From NCBI GenBank assembly GCA_018105865.1, contig CM030845.1, forward strand, positions 16,167,776 through 16,231,775: a stretch of DNA of 64,000 nucleotides. The letters are read 5' to 3'. Positions 33,801 through 45,978 of the stretch are shown piece after piece. The DNA comes from Metaphire vulgaris (lineage: Eukaryota; Annelida; Clitellata; Crassiclitellata; Megascolecidae). Every line of letters starts with the position of its first letter. The stretch's first letter is position 1. Below the pieces are notes generated by a model that saw nothing but the letters and a program-made list of their open reading frames with translations, ran no database searches and was not told the DNA's origin. The position numbers and the translations under genes were made by a program.

Positions 33801-33893
33801 TACCTACTGAACAATTCAGCGTTCTTACATTCCTGGTTGGCCAATGCCTATTCTAGTTGGTTTTCTATTTCCCATCTCCTGCCCAATGGCGTA

Positions 33894-34218
33894 GCATGCA
33901 AATTTACCGTCTCTGGCTCATTTCTAATCCGCCCCCCCCCCCAATGCATTCATAGCAGAGGCTGATCTATGGTGTCTTCAACAAAAATTATATTTAAAAT
34001 TTTCTGCCCCTTCTAGAAATTTCTAAATTTCCCGTTCTCACTGAAAATCACCCGACAAGCAAAAAAGTTCGTCAGTTTATTTGCCGCCCCTTCTAAAGTT
34101 CACCGAATTCCTTGACAAGAAAAAAATGTCGTCGTTCCGAAAATTTGCCGCCCCTTTATGTGCACCGCCCATGGCTAAAGCCATACTAGCCAGTAGCCAT
34201 TGACACGCTACGCCACTG
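33894..34218. mobile_element. hAT-like MITE with TGACAAGCAAA motifs
   Basis: Ends CAATGGCGTAGC and GCTACGCCACTG (one mismatch). Flanking CTCCTGCC is identical on both sides (33886-33893 and 34219-34226). The interior has two copies of a CCGACAAGCAAAAAAGTTCG / TTGACAAGAAAAAAATGTCG block, each following a GCCCCTTCTA box. Confidence 0.9.
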
Positions 34219-34226
34219 CTCCTGCC

Positions 34227-36040
34227 CTTGATACTCTGCAGCTATTTTTTTTTCAATGTTAGCGACTTTTCATTAGTGGATTAGTAATAGAGTCTATCTC
34301 AGATTCCAAATGGATCGGAAACCAAGGGCCTAAAATATCAGACGAAAAAGTCTGATGGCTGCAGAGATGAAGAGCTGCGTCTAAGACAAGCAATGGGAGT
34401 CAACTATTTAGAAGCAAAGCTGTCAGACAACAAACAGGAGCCACAGAAGCAACCGTGGAAAAAGTGAGTGAAAGAGGATTAACTTGGTTTGATTAGACCT
34501 ATATCGGTAGAACGGAAAGCCAAACACAGACACGCACACACACGCAGAGAGAGAGAGAGATATGCTCGGATGGAAAATCCGAGAGAATGTAAACGTAGGT
34601 CTGTTTTCTCTCGGACTTTATCTGCAGACATTTCTCGAATGACAGATTGCCGGAAAACCCCTGTATGTGGCGGCTTCACCGGCGGATGATTCACACCCGG
34701 ATTATCCGCGGGTCTTTTCCTTCATGGAAAAACCTGAATGCCGGTTTATCCATGCGTCAACAAAATCCCAGTGGGAAGAGTGATACGATCCGTGCCGTTT
34801 GCTTCCCCCCCCCCATGAGTCAGTTGCCGGAATCAGTGCTGTTACCAGATCATTAGCATAATCATCATCATCACCGCCAATGTCACCGCCAAAACGACCG
34901 ATGTCGTGCAAACGAAGTCGCTACCGCCACATCGATGAGAGCCGAGGACGCCTCCTCCGTATTCTACAGGTAAGCCTGATAACAAGTCGCGGCATTTCGT
35001 TGCCAGTATCGTTGGTGTCCATGGCCAATTGGTCATCGCAGGAGATCTCGTATTAATTTCATTCACAGACTTCGATTTATCCAAGACGCTTTTGTTGCTT
35101 CCAACGTTGACGAAATCTGCGATATTATTATTTGCAAGACTGCTCCAGCAAAAACGTTTTACCGAACTGACCGTTCAGAGCTGTATTACCGGTCAGCAGC
35201 GGGCAGAGCGGGCCGGTGGGGCGGTGGTCCCTGGAGCCGACCAGATGGGGTTGGGGTAAAATTCACTCGGTGACCTCTTTTACTCGGCAATCATTTTTGT
35301 CGACTTGGCCCCTGGCACCGAACACTCTCTGAACGCTACTGCTACCGGTAGGCTAAACATATTGTATTATTGTATTAACAGTATTATGTACGTTAGGTCC
35401 TACGGTTAGGCGTTACGAGGCTATTGTAGGCCTCCAACAACGCCTGTTGATAAGCATCTAAATTTTAAAAAGCATCTTTGAAATAATTGCATTATTTCGC
35501 TTCGCAAAATTTCAATTTCCTATCAGTGGATCTCGCTTCGTAACCAACTTTGAACTGATGTTAAATGATGCATTCAAACAATCAGTCTTTCATGTGTAGG
35601 CTAGAGGTGGCGGGCATTGTAATGCATTAGGTGCAAAGGCTGCATTCAACCTGGTCACCTACAAGTGTTAACCTTTTTAAAAATGGTCAAGGAGATATTA
35701 ATTTACGGAAAAGAGACTGGTTTTATCATCCAGGGTCTTGGTTGTGTATCTCAGAGTTCTCTGGACTAAGACGTGGATAGTCCAAGGCGTGTGGAGGGTT
35801 AGACCTCCACTCGGCCATCGGATTGAATAGAAGTCGTATAGTCGTGTTGGGTGTTGTTTACAAACTGTTAAAATGAATAAAATCTGTAGGTTTTCGACTA
35901 AACACCGGAGTAAGTGACCGTTTGATCAACAGGGATAGTCTCTGCGACTGTTGATTTGTTCATTTGCCGACATATTCGGATATCAGCCAATGGCGAATCT
36001 TCGGCGTTTTCGCGTCGACCCACGCGCTGTCTGTCCTTTG
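34227..36040. other. Mostly unannotated; weak exon at 34902-34970
   Basis: A GA/CA-rich run lies at 34524-34561. At 34902 an ATG opens a 23-codon frame (MSCKRSRYRHIDESRGRLLR...) that ends exactly at a consensus donor, CTACAG/GTAAGC (GT at 34971-34972). This could be a first coding exon, but no downstream exon or family is recognised. The rest holds nothing identifiable. Confidence 0.25.
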
Positions 36041-36045
36041 CGCTT

Positions 36046-36163
36046 TGACTGAACTGAATTGAATGAGTAGATCCCTGTAGACGATCAAATAGTCTGTATA
36101 ATATTGACTGAACTGAATTGAATGAGTAGATCCCTGTAGATGCTCAAATAGTCTGTATAATGA
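36046..36163. repeat. Two-copy tandem duplication, 59-bp period
   Basis: TGACTGAACTGAATTGAATG begins at 36046 and again at 36105; both copies continue through AGTAGATCCCTGTAGA to AATAGTCTGTATAAT with two or three differences. Confidence 0.9.
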
Positions 36164-36268
36164 ATACATGGGTCATGGCTTTTGTCATCCGTAAAGATTC
36201 AAATAGATTTATAAGCTTCACCTACCCAGGGGCGTCTGGGCACTAATATGAGAGTGTGAGCAATGGAG

Positions 36269-36544
36269 CAGTGGCGGTTTAAGGATTTCTTGGTGAGGGG
36301 GATGAAACGAATTTATAGGAAGTTGGTGGGGGATGAAAAAAGAAGGTAAAAAGCAAACATTGGCTGTGATTTGCCTACTCAATGTAAACAAAGTTTGGGC
36401 AAAAAAGACCATGACAAGCAAAAAGAGGTGATCAGCAGTTTTTCGTGTAATTTTACTAGACTTTTACTCCAAAAATAGGCTGACAAGCAAAAAAGTCCGG
36501 TGGGGGATGCATCCCCACTTATCCCCCGCGTGGAACCGCCACTG
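36269..36544. mobile_element. hAT-like MITE (CAGTGGCGG ends)
   Basis: Terminal CAGTGGCGGTT and AACCGCCACTG-like ends (GGAACCGCCACTG). The interior has ATGACAAGCAAAAAGAGGTG and CTGACAAGCAAAAAAGTCCG. No good 8-bp duplication directly abuts the ends, although AGTGTGAG occurs once 8 bp before the left flank and once right after the right end. Confidence 0.7.
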
Positions 36545-36689
36545 AGTGTGAGCGAATAATTATATCAGGGATACGGCAATCATACACAACACGGGACCAC
36601 AACATACGGGTACATGGTAATGGATAACTTTTTGGTTAGGTTGGTTCTAACCACCACAGGGAAAGAAAGGGATTTGGGTACCGGTAATT

Positions 36690-39600
36690 ATCCATAGAAG
36701 TAGGAATCCATTTCAACAATGTATGGAGGCAGCAATAAAGGGAAACCTAATGTTTGGAATGATGATAAGAACAATAGTGAGTCAAGACAAAGAGATAATC
36801 GTAAAACTATATAAGTCATTGGTAAGGACCCATCCAGAATATTGTATTCAGATATGGAATCCATTCTTGAAAAAAGATATAGAGCTTTTAGAAAAAGTGC
36901 AAAGACGTGAAGCAGAGATGGTCAATGGATTGTCATAATTTAAGCCGTGGAAAGGACTTCAATATTGTGGATTGACCACATTAGAAAGAAGAAGAGAGAG
37001 AGAAGATTTGATGAGAAGATTTGATAGAAACATGAAAATAATGACTGGAACAGTAGATGTGTCGTACGAGAAATTCCTGACATAAGTACACTATAACAAT
37101 ACAAGAGGCCACAAATGCAAGGCCACAAGTGCCACAAGTGGGATAATGGATCGGAAGATATTAATTTAAAGCAAGCCAGTGGAACTGGCTACTCTGTATC
37201 AGACTCTTGTCGCGGCACCCGGCGAGGAGGTGGTGTTGCGATTTTTTATAGATCTCACTACAAATGTACTGAAATAGATCTACCGGAAGCTACATCTTTT
37301 GAATTTGTTTGCAATCGGTATTTCACGGGAGCAAATACTTTTGCTGTACTAGCAGTTTACCGGCCTGGCTCGGAGTGTCTTACTACCAAGTTCTTAGAAG
37401 AACTCTCCAAAACCCTCCAGATCCTGATCCTTCAATCCTGCCCCATCATCATTTGGGGGATTTTAACATTCACGTACAGGATCTGACGGATACTGACACG
37501 ATCCGCTTTAACGAACTGCTAAATACGTACGCGCTGAAGCAACACGTAGACTGCGAGACACACATCGCCCATTCCACCCTTGACCTTCTTATCACTTTTG
37601 CAAACTCCGAGGAACAAGTAACTATCGAGGTAGATCCTCCATCGATTATATCTGATCATTCTTGTATTACCTCGGTGCATGATTTTCCTCGGACAATCGC
37701 ACCGACATCCTATAAGGAAGTGCGCAGCTGGCGTAAGGTCGATCGGTCATTGCTAATTGAAGCCATCAAACAAAGCCCTTTAGCAAACATCCCGGAAAAT
37801 TGTAGAGTCGAACAGATGTTTACCCTATATAACGAAACGCTACGGAACATAGCGGATCAGTTTGCCCCTGCACATATTATCCGAACAAATCGCAGACCAA
37901 TCCTGGCATGGTTCGACGATGAATGTCAAACTGCTCGCAGAACATGTCGTCTCTTGGAGCGCAAATACAAGAGAACTCGCACCAAAGTTGATTTAAATGA
38001 ATGGGTCAAAACTTTGAGAAATAAATTTGACCTTCTACAGAGGAAGAAGGATGATTATTGGAAAAAAAGAATTTTAAGTGAAGGTCGCTCAAACTCAAAA
38101 GTATGGAAATCCCTCTCTCAACTTCTTGGAAAGAAAAAAGAAACTTTTGTAAAATCGACCGAAAGTCTAAATGCGGAATCTTTTGCAGATTTCTTCCATA
38201 CCAAAGTCCTCAAGATTAGAAAAGATCTTGAAACCTTGTCTCCTCCAGTCATAACCAAGACGTTTTCGGCAGTAGATCTATCAGTGTTCACACCGGCAAC
38301 CGAAACGGAGATTCGTAAGTTAATAATGGACTCTCCGACTAAATCGAACCTGCTTGACCCCATCCCGACTTTCCTACTGAAGGAGCTCCTCGATCCGTTG
38401 TTAAACTTTATCACGAACATGATAAACATCTCGCTAGAGAAAGCGCACCTCCCGCCGTCCGAGAAAACTTCGATTATTTTTCCTCGCTTGAAGAAACAAA
38501 GCCTGGATCCCTATGAACTCTCAAATTATAGACCTATATCAAATTTATCCTTCATCTTAAAGACCATTGAGAAAATTGTTGCAAACAGGATTCATTCGCA
38601 TTTAATATCACATGGGCTACTCCCGAAGATGCAATCAGCCTATCGCAAATTTCACTCGACCGAAACCGCGCTTCTTCATATCTTATCGGACATCTATGAT
38701 GCAGTGGACAGTGGAAAAGTGACAACGATATTGCTACTTGATCTGTCCGCGGCTTTTGATTGCATCGACCATCAGATTCTTATCTCAAGACTGGAATTGA
38801 GATTTGGTATTAGTGGAATCGCACTTGAGTGGATAACATCATACTTAACCGATCGGACATCGAAAGTCATCTATGACTCTATTTCATCAAACTCCAGAGA
38901 CATGCTATATGGCGTCCCACAGGGCTCGATCCTAGGCCCGTTACTGTTTGTGCTGTTCGTCAGCGAACTGGAAGATGTTATTCGACCTCATAACCTGAAC
39001 TCTCATTTCTATGCTGATGACATTCAGTTGTATCACTCACATCGCACTGATGAAATGGAAGTAACTACTGATACAATTACGGCCTGAACATCGGACATTG
39101 ACAAATGGCTTCGCACGAACTTACTCAAGTTAAACCCTCAGAAATCTGAATTGATCTGGTTTGGTAGTAAAACTCATCTTGAGAAATTAAATTTCACCAG
39201 CATAAATCTGGGCTCGGTGCAAATTTTTAGATCGAAGCTAGTTCGAAATCTTGGAATCCTGTTGGATGAAAACTTAACCATGACACATCATGTCTCTCAC
39301 CTGGTCTCGACATGTTTCTTTGAATTACGAAAATTAAGAGTGATTGCCTCATCAATGTCAAGTGATACCGCTGAAGTACTGGTCCATGCCTGGATTAGTA
39401 CGAGGCTGGACTATTGTAATAGTCTCCTGTTCCAAATCACTGAAGCCCAAATAAAACGTCTCCAGGCGGTGCAGAACTCGGCGGCGAGACTGATCACAGG
39501 TACCAGACGAAATGAACACATTACACCAATCTTGCGTGAACTGCACTGGCTTCCGGTCAGAAAGAGGATACACTACAAACTGATCTCTCTTGTCGACAAG

Positions 39601-40130
39601 TGCTTGCGAGAGGAATCTCCGGATTATCTAATCCAGGATTGTAAACTTCTTCGTTCGACAAATCGGAGCACACGCCTGCGGTCTGATGACACAAGGAAGC
39701 TTGTCTCCCACAGGACATCCACTAAAATGGGAGACAGGTCGTTTAGGATCGCAGGACCAAACGTGTGGAAATCTCTTCCTCCAGACCTTCGTGATGCGTC
39801 TCCATCCCGTATTGTCTTTCTATCTCAGCTAAAGACATATATGTTTGAGAGTTTTAGTTGACTGCAGCGGCGCTTTGGTGCCACAAAGGGCCTAGAAGTA
39901 TATTTATCTAATCTATCTAATCTAATCAATTGTTCAAAAAGAAAAATAACAAATTTTCTTTACCGCAAGAGTTGTGGACAAATGGAACAATTTGGACGAA
40001 GATGCAGCTGAATCAATAAACGATTTTCAAAAGTTATCTGGGAAAGTTAGGTCGTTGAAGGGAAATTTCTCACAGTGATCTCTACGCGGGCTAATTTAGC
40101 CTCCTAAACCACTTCAAATCACATTAATAT
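36690..40130 (+). mobile_element. LINE family 1 copy split by LINE-D
   Basis: The left half (36690-37120) reads AAIKGNLMFGMMIRTIVSQD, YKSLVRTHPEYCIQIWNPFL, KKDIELLEKVQRREA, then LTTLERRRERGDLM and NNTRGHKCK. The right half (39932-40130) resumes LFKKKNNKF, LPQELWTNGT-like and the family 3' tail GCCTCCTAAACCACTTC. The gap of about 2.8 kb is LINE-D. Scattered frameshifts show this copy is old. Confidence 0.85.
37121..39931 (+). mobile_element. LINE-D (CR1/L2-like), near-intact EN-RT
   Basis: The youngest-looking LINE here. It is 5'-truncated inside the AP endonuclease (RRGGGVAIFYRSHYKCTEI, AVYRPGSECL). A one-base indel in the G run at about 37453 shifts frame before GDFNIHVQD; the frame then stays open from 37460 to 39085. 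It covers SDHSCITSV, NYRPISNLSFILKTIEKIV, HSTETALLHIL, LLDLSAAFDCIDHQILISRL, YGVPQGSILGPLLFVLF and FYADDIQLYHS (catalytic Y-A-D-D intact). One TGA (39085-39087) interrupts the same frame, which then continues to 39861 through TRLDYCNSLLF, SAARLITGTRRNEHITPIL, LHWLPVRKRIHYKL and the C-terminal RSFRIAGPNVWKSLPPDLRD. The 3' tail is (ATCTA)n-like. It lies inside a family-1 LINE. Confidence 0.9.
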
Positions 40131-40671
40131 ATTATGCATGGCGTAGCATTGCTCAACTCCGTCTTGTCCGCTCCTTAATATAAACACTGGCTGAGCCAGC
40201 CAGTCGGTGTTGCTGCGCGGTCTGCCCTTGAGCGTTGCCAAGACACGGCTGACCCACTTCGCACGACCGGGATAAGATAATAACGGATGCTGTTTCGTCA
40301 TCTCTTTCCTAGATGGAAATTCTCCTACTATTATTATTTCTCTTACTATTATTATTAGTGCAAACACATTCGGACGTCTATAGTAGACGCTATTTAAAAT
40401 GGCGATGTGTATTTACTGAGAATGATTAGTCAACCTCAGCAGAGGTCGTAACAGAGCAGACACATCTACGGCCTTGGTATACAGTTGAGAGCTGCGATTA
40501 AGGGCCAAGAATACAGGTAGGGAATGTCGTAATTCAGCGGTTGGGTCTGAATCATGGCGGGTTGGGTTTTTAAAATGGACCCATCTCCGTGTCTGACTTG
40601 TACCACAAAAAATGAACAACGTGCAAAATGAGTTCTGTAGAGTGTTGAGTGCAGAATCCGATTGTATATAC
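40131..40671. other. Intergenic, nothing recognised
   Basis: No gene or repeat terminus was identified in this interval. Confidence 0.4.
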
Positions 40672-40738
40672 TTAGCATGACTTAGCATGATTTAAAGTGG
40701 CTTAGAAGGCATTACTGTCTGTGTGAAAGCCACTAGGG

Positions 40739-41685
40739 CTGTGTTTCTCAAAACTGTGTGCCGCGGCACACTAGTGTGCCGCGCGAGATTATCAGGTGCG
40801 CCGTGGGAAATTTTATTAAATTTCAAATGTCAGTGTTTTAAATGTCTGAGATCAATGACTGTGCTCCGACACTCTATTTTGTACGAATAGCCAGTGATGG
40901 CCGTAGCGTCACCGACGAGCTGATGAATCTAGAGTCTTGATAATTTGCCCCCTGGGACCTGGGAGGATGGAAGCGCAGCATCGCATACCAACTTGTGACT
41001 TCGCAGTTAAAACTACATCGGACGAAGTTGCCTAAGCCATTAAGATGCAACCCCTGCCCGGTGTCTGCATGGTTTGTGGCACCTAAGGGGGTGTTGTCTG
41101 CAGAGCGGCTGTGTACCGGCAGTGAGGACTAGCAGTCTGTTCTGAACCAAGCTATTCAAGTTGTGAACTTCATAAAATCCTGAACACTTAAATCTTGACT
41201 TCTTTCAAAGCTCTGTGAGACGATGGATTCCAAATACACATGCCTATTATACCGGCGGCGGGAAGTTAAAAGAGTGGTAACAACGCTGGACGATGGAGCA
41301 GAAGGTCGCGGGTTCAATTCCCGCAGGAACCATAGGGTCGACTCAACCTTACTTACTAGAGGGCGATGGTAAACTGAGGAGCAGCGTTAAAGCTGCGAGG
41401 TAAAACGTGGGTCTGGGGAAAGTAATGGCAACCTACCCCAGATTAATGAATTGTACCACCTAAGTCGCTGATTGCCCAGGCCGGAGATAAGCGCCGGAAC
41501 GCTTGGACTCGAGTACGGGACCCACCTTTACCTTTATTATACCATTTTGATGTTCTCTGGCTTTAACGAGGGAAGGTTTTGATGCCTTTCATCAGCAAAA
41601 AAATTGTGACGTCTTTTCAAGTGTGCCGCCGATGCTTTCACGTATTTCTAGTGTGCCGCAAGACGAAAAAGTTTGAGAAACACTG
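40739..41685. mobile_element. hAT element (CAGTGTTTCTCAAA ends) nested in SINE-1
   Basis: Left CTGTGTTTCTCAAAACTGTG; right reads CAGTGTTTCTCAAACTTTTT on the other strand, both followed by GCCGC-rich sequence. Flanks CACTAGGG and CACTAAGG match 7 of 8. No transposase frame remains, so it is non-autonomous. Confidence 0.85.
41261..41545 (+). mobile_element. SINE-2 nested in the hAT element
   Basis: tRNA-like head with A-box region AAAAGAGTGGTAACAACGCT and B box GGGTTCAATTCCCGC (41310-41324). The long unrelated body includes GGCAACCTACCCCAGATTAA, TAAGCGCCGGAACGCTTGG and CGAGTACGGGACCCACC, ending TTTACCTTTATTATACC. It cannot be a functional tRNA because no 3' acceptor partner pairs with the 5' end. 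A second head copy lies at 33712-33800. Confidence 0.7.
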
Positions 41686-41795
41686 CACTAAGGGCACTAA
41701 GTTCCACTAACGGGACTTGAACCCGCTCCGTCAGCCTGACGCTCCCGCACGTAACCCACTCTGCAATCTTCCGCCAATGTTATTTTCAGAGATTG

Positions 41796-42530
41796 GACTG
41801 AGACAAATGTGGAAGTGGTATTCAACTTCCTTTGGCAGAAGACGTTACGATAAAAGCGCAGTGCGAGGTGACAACTTATCAGCAATCGCACTCCTCGATA
41901 GAATTTTCTTGTCGGTTTTGTTTGAGTGTCTCAAGTATTCTGGGTTCGAAATAGGGGTTTCTGCCATCTGCACTACACCCATGGCTACGCTAATACTTAT
42001 CAGCTACATTTAAAATCCAAAAATAGCATAACTTATAACACCTGATATATAGGCCTAGGTGGGCTTATGTTTATGGTTACCAAAGGAACGATTGGCCTAA
42101 TAGGAAGACAAGCTCTCGTTCCTTGTGCCCGGCTTACACTGACCTGTATTGTAATATTGTTTACGGCTGTCACGATATTTTACCTGATGCAGTTATCATG
42201 CATATGCCGTTTCTTCTTTGCGATCGGTTAATAGCGTGGCTGATTTTCTGGATTTATTTGATCGAACATAGCTACAAAAGCGTAGACAACATAGTTTTTA
42301 TTCGGTAGATTTTATTCTACTAAGTAAATATTTCTACTGGAGCATGAGAAGTCTAAGAACTAATGCCACTATATTATACTGCAAGATTTACTAAGACATC
42401 TTACACTATCTACTGCCTTAACTGACCATGTCTGATTTTTTTACTTCTGACTACAGGGTCACAGTCCGACTGCTCTTGATTGTTCAACTGACGTATACTC
42501 ACACATGGTTGATCACACTGGGCCACTGTA
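41796..42530. other. Intergenic, nothing recognised
   Basis: Several short plus frames show no family motif. Confidence 0.4.
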
Positions 42531-42534
42531 AGCC

Positions 42535-42535
42535 C

Positions 42536-42581
<46 letters not shown>

Positions 42582-42765
42582 TTTTTTATTTTTATTTTTA
42601 TTTTTTTATATTATTTTTATTATTATTATTATTATTATAACCAACAAATATTCTCATCCTTCAATCTCTAACAACGTCCTGTTCAACAGTCAGCTACACT
42701 AAGTAAGTGCCTCTGTCTGTCTGTCTGTCTATCTATCTGTCTGTCTGTTTGTCTGTCTGTCGTAA
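42535..42765. repeat. (ATT)n/T-rich and (CTGT)n microsatellites
   Basis: ATT triplets grade into T-rich sequence at 42535-42642; CTGT/CTAT tetranucleotides lie at 42716-42765. Confidence 0.9.
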
Positions 42766-42834
42766 GTGCCACGAGGCATAGTTCTCATCCTGATTCTTGG
42801 GGTTGTAGTTAGAGCTGGTCGCCATTTCAGGATA

Positions 42835-43035
42835 TCAATAACAGAGACAAAAATGAAATTCTATAAAAACTTTAATAACTTATGCAGCAAGAGCAAATCC
42901 TCTTCTTCTGAGTTGATATGTGTTGGCTTACTCAAATCATTTTGTTTACCTATTATATTATATGCTACTGAAGCCACCTGTCCGAACAAGAGCACTTTAA
43001 ATAATTTGGATCGTCTAGTACAGCAGCCTGTATGT
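42835..43035 (+). mobile_element. LINE RT C-terminal fragment
   Basis: TETKMKFYKNFNNLCSKSKS, ELICVGLLKSFCLPIILYAT and NNLDRLVQQPV match the region after the RT domain of LINEs (pattern E-S-Y-C-L-P-I-L-x-Y-A ... L-N-x-x-W). It is truncated on both sides. Confidence 0.6.
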
Positions 43036-43036
43036 A

Positions 43037-43077
<41 letters not shown>

Positions 43078-43130
43078 GGTTTAGAGTGGTTCAGTAGGGT
43101 CTGCCCTGTGTGAGAACCACTGTCTACACT
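43036..43130 (-). mobile_element. LINE family 1 / SINE-1 type 3' tail
   Basis: On the minus strand GTTCTCACACAGGGCAGACC, then TACTGAACCACTCTAAACC and an (ATT)n tail. This is the shared family-1/SINE-1 3' end, inserted as a very short copy. Confidence 0.6.
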
Positions 43131-44027
43131 GATACAGTAGCAATTGACTGTATTCGCGAAATGTTTTGATTGAATCCAATACATGATATTGTTAGGAATC
43201 GTCAACACTCTTTTACACTTCGGTTCTCTAAGAAACCGCTTTATTTTGTCAATTGTATAATAAAAAATGTGTAAGTGTTAGTTAAGAATTATGTTTATTT
43301 TTATCTTGTGTTATGTGCATTTGCGAATAAAAATTGATATAATGTATAGCCTATATATGTATTATGTATGCTTAACTCCGTCATTTGACGCTATTTATAC
43401 AATGCTAAAATTCAGCATGCTTGCTTCAGCAATTAACACGCCCGAGATTATAAGTCTAGGCCTAAAATGATACACGGCCGTAAAAATGCCATTTTGGTTA
43501 AATTTTCTATTTTCTGTGAACACTGTACATGATACGCAAAACTATTGTCATTTTAGAAATCAGCATACGTAAAAACATAAAGAACAGTTACAGTTCTTCA
43601 AACATCGAAAATTGTGCAGCATAGTGCTATCAAAGAGTTCAAATGTAGAGTTTGAATCCGAGCTTGGTGTGCAATATACTGACTTTATTACAGTATTTGA
43701 CGAGAAATTCCGAAAGAATTTTTCTACGATATAATAATAACGTAAACAATTAAGCGATGAATTTCATGGACAAGGTCTATGCAAAGACAGTACCAGTCTT
43801 AAAATAATGAAGAAGCCTCTAGGTTTAAAAGAAACATTATATTTCAACAAAATCTTGCTATGTTTATTCTATAAGCTTGCAACCAGGATGCTGTAAACGG
43901 ATAAGCATTGTAAATATATTAATGCCATGAAATGTAATGCAATAGAATATTCTCATAGCGCCTCTTTCGAAGAATCCGCATAATCGCTCCCTCAGCGACT
44001 ACAGCATATCACTAAAAAAGGAAAGTT
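43131..44027. other. Intergenic, nothing recognised
   Basis: AT-rich, without recognisable frames. Confidence 0.4.
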
Positions 44028-44400
44028 TTAAAAGTTTTGTCTCCTAAAGAAGGTCACGAGATCAGGAGGTGCTAACTTACGTATTCTGGGGTCAAGAGCT
44101 TTCCAGAGGATGGTTCCAGCTGACTCTAAACCACGTTTCAGAAATAAAGAGGTTCGTATTATATCATCATCATCATCATTAACCGTGGGCTCATCGCCCG
44201 TTGGTGTATAATGCCATCTCCACAGTTTTCTGCCATTCTTTCCTGTCCGTTGCTCTGTGACTAAGATCCTGTAAACTGCTTCCACACCATTCTTCAATAT
44301 CATCACACCATTCCTTGTGTGGTCTCCCTCTCTTATTGGCACCCTCCATTATTCCAAACATTAGAGCTTTGTAAGTCTTGGCATCATATAACAGTCGTGT
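44028..44400 (-). mobile_element. Two abutting LINE 3' ends
   Basis: 44160-44028 reads LFLKRGLESAGTILWKALDP, then RKLAPPDLVTFFRRQNF and stop, an L2/CR1-like C-terminus. 44400-44164 reads KALMFGIMEGANKR-like residues, then, across a frameshift, KEWCDDIEEWC and ATDRKEWQKTVEMALYTNGR, ending in an (ATG)n tail. The second is an RTE-type C-terminus. Confidence 0.65.
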
Positions 44401-45179
44401 TTATCCTTGATTGTCAGAGCATCGACACTCATCTGACAAGATGGTCCACATCTTGTGGCTCTGTTGCAGTTTCACGGCCAGACTAGATAGATGCTCCATC
44501 CTTGCCCGTGAATATTCTATTCTGAGCCTTGTCTGCGTCATTCGCATATAGCCTCAGGATAGTACTGGCAAGCGCTGTCTGCCACTGCCAGGGATGTTTT
44601 TTCGACTTCCCAGTCTAGATCCGCTGTGTTCTGCGTAACAGGGACACCTCTAGTAGGGTGTGATTCTTCATCACGCACAGACGGTCTTGGCACAAGGAGA
44701 GGCTATGTATTGCGCATCACTTGACCCTGGGAGTGATGAGGACCAGTCCTGATCTGTAGGATCAGGGAAAGGTACTACCTCTCTCATCTCCCTTGTCCCT
44801 CGTATTATATACAATAGTCTATATAGTATGAAGAAATTACGCCGATTATTTTAATTTTACTCAGACCTTTGAACTCAAAGTAGCATATTAGGGAAGATAA
44901 CTGCACTATACCTTCATCTAATGTTCAGTTATTTGACTGACATCAGATAACATTAATTGCGGATAAAAACAATCCGCGGCTAAATTAATTTTGACATTAT
45001 ACGTTATCACGCGTTTAGATTGAATCCAGATAAGAAAATAGTTAGACAGATGGCTCTTTTTGCATGCAATGCGGCCGGCCTTATCTAGTAGAATCGTGAA
45101 TCAAAAAGTGTTAGCAGATCTTTTCACCGAATTGAATTGCATGGGAGAAGGTCGTGCTACAGTATAAGACAGTTAGTGT
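44401..45179. other. Intergenic, nothing recognised
   Basis: No coding or repeat motif identified. Confidence 0.4.
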
Positions 45180-45497
45180 ATTCTTCAAATAAGATCCTAA
45201 CAGATTGAAAGGCTTTTCTTGTCACAAATGCTACACGCTCTGAACCCTGAAAGCTTTCTACCGTCTACTTAATCTGGTCTCAGACGGCTTCACTCAACTG
45301 AAACGACTCTCTTTAGAATCCTGTATGATGTTTGCTCTGCCACTGACCTGCCTGAGGCTACATTGCTTGCCTGCTTTGATGCTTCGAGTGCCTTTGATAC
45401 GTTTGATCGTGACATATTGTTGAAACGTATGAAACTCATTTGGGATTTATGATCAAGCTCTTCTGTTGTTTGCATCCTATCACTCCAGTATCCAACC

Positions 45498-45857
45498 CAG
45501 TGGTTCCCAACCATTTTTAGGCCCTGCTCCACCAAAGTCGTTTTAAAATCCTTATGTCCCCGTGACACATGCACTGAAGCAATCACAGAAATTGTATTAT
45601 CGGAATAACATGAAATTATATGAAAAGCAGCAACGACAGATACAAAACATGCAAAAAAACTGAATTGCATTAATATACGTTACTCATTTAGTAATGAAAG
45701 CTTCTTTTATAAATCTATATTCCATAAGGTCGTTAACACTCGTCATTTTAATTATCCTGTTCTAAAAATTTTAAACATTGAAATTGACCAATTGCCCCCC
45801 CCCCTAAATAATGAAATTGCCTCCAGGTGGGGCGTACGCCCCCGTTGATAACCACTA
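45498..45857. mobile_element. hAT (Charlie-like) MITE nested in LINE-E
   Basis: Left CAGTGGTTCCCAACC; right reads TAGTGGTTATCAACG on the other strand. Flanks ATCCAACC and CTCTAACT match 5 of 8. It interrupts the LINE between the S-A-F-D and G-I-P-Q-G-S motifs. Non-coding. Confidence 0.65.
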
Positions 45858-45978
45858 CTCTAACTGATCTCAAATGACTGTTATGGAGAATTCCCGCTCA
45901 AACTGGTTTCATGTCCCTTTTGGTATTCCCCAAGGTTCGGTGTTTGGTCCTCCGCTGTACATACTTTCTATTACCGAC

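Larger units (their letters stand above)
40672..41795 (-). mobile_element. SINE-1 copy split by a hAT element
   Basis: The head on the minus strand (41795-41686) has A box TTGCAGAGTGGGTTACG and B box GGTTCAAGTC (complement of 41714-41723). The tail (40738-40672) has CTAGTGGCTTTCACACAG and CTTCTAAGCCACTTTAAATC. The intervening 947 bp is a hAT element, so the SINE is older. Confidence 0.8.

Noticed and set aside
36252..36552. AGTGTGAG as target duplication of the element at 36269
   Set aside because: On the left it is separated from the terminal repeat by 8 bp, so it does not fit an 8-bp duplication.
41265..41340. Possible tRNA gene
   Set aside because: A and B boxes are present, but the 5' and 3' ends do not pair as an acceptor stem and a long SINE body follows; a related head exists at 33712-33800.
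45290..45670. 126-codon minus frame
   Set aside because: It lies antisense to LINE-E RT motifs and a nested hAT; a shadow frame.
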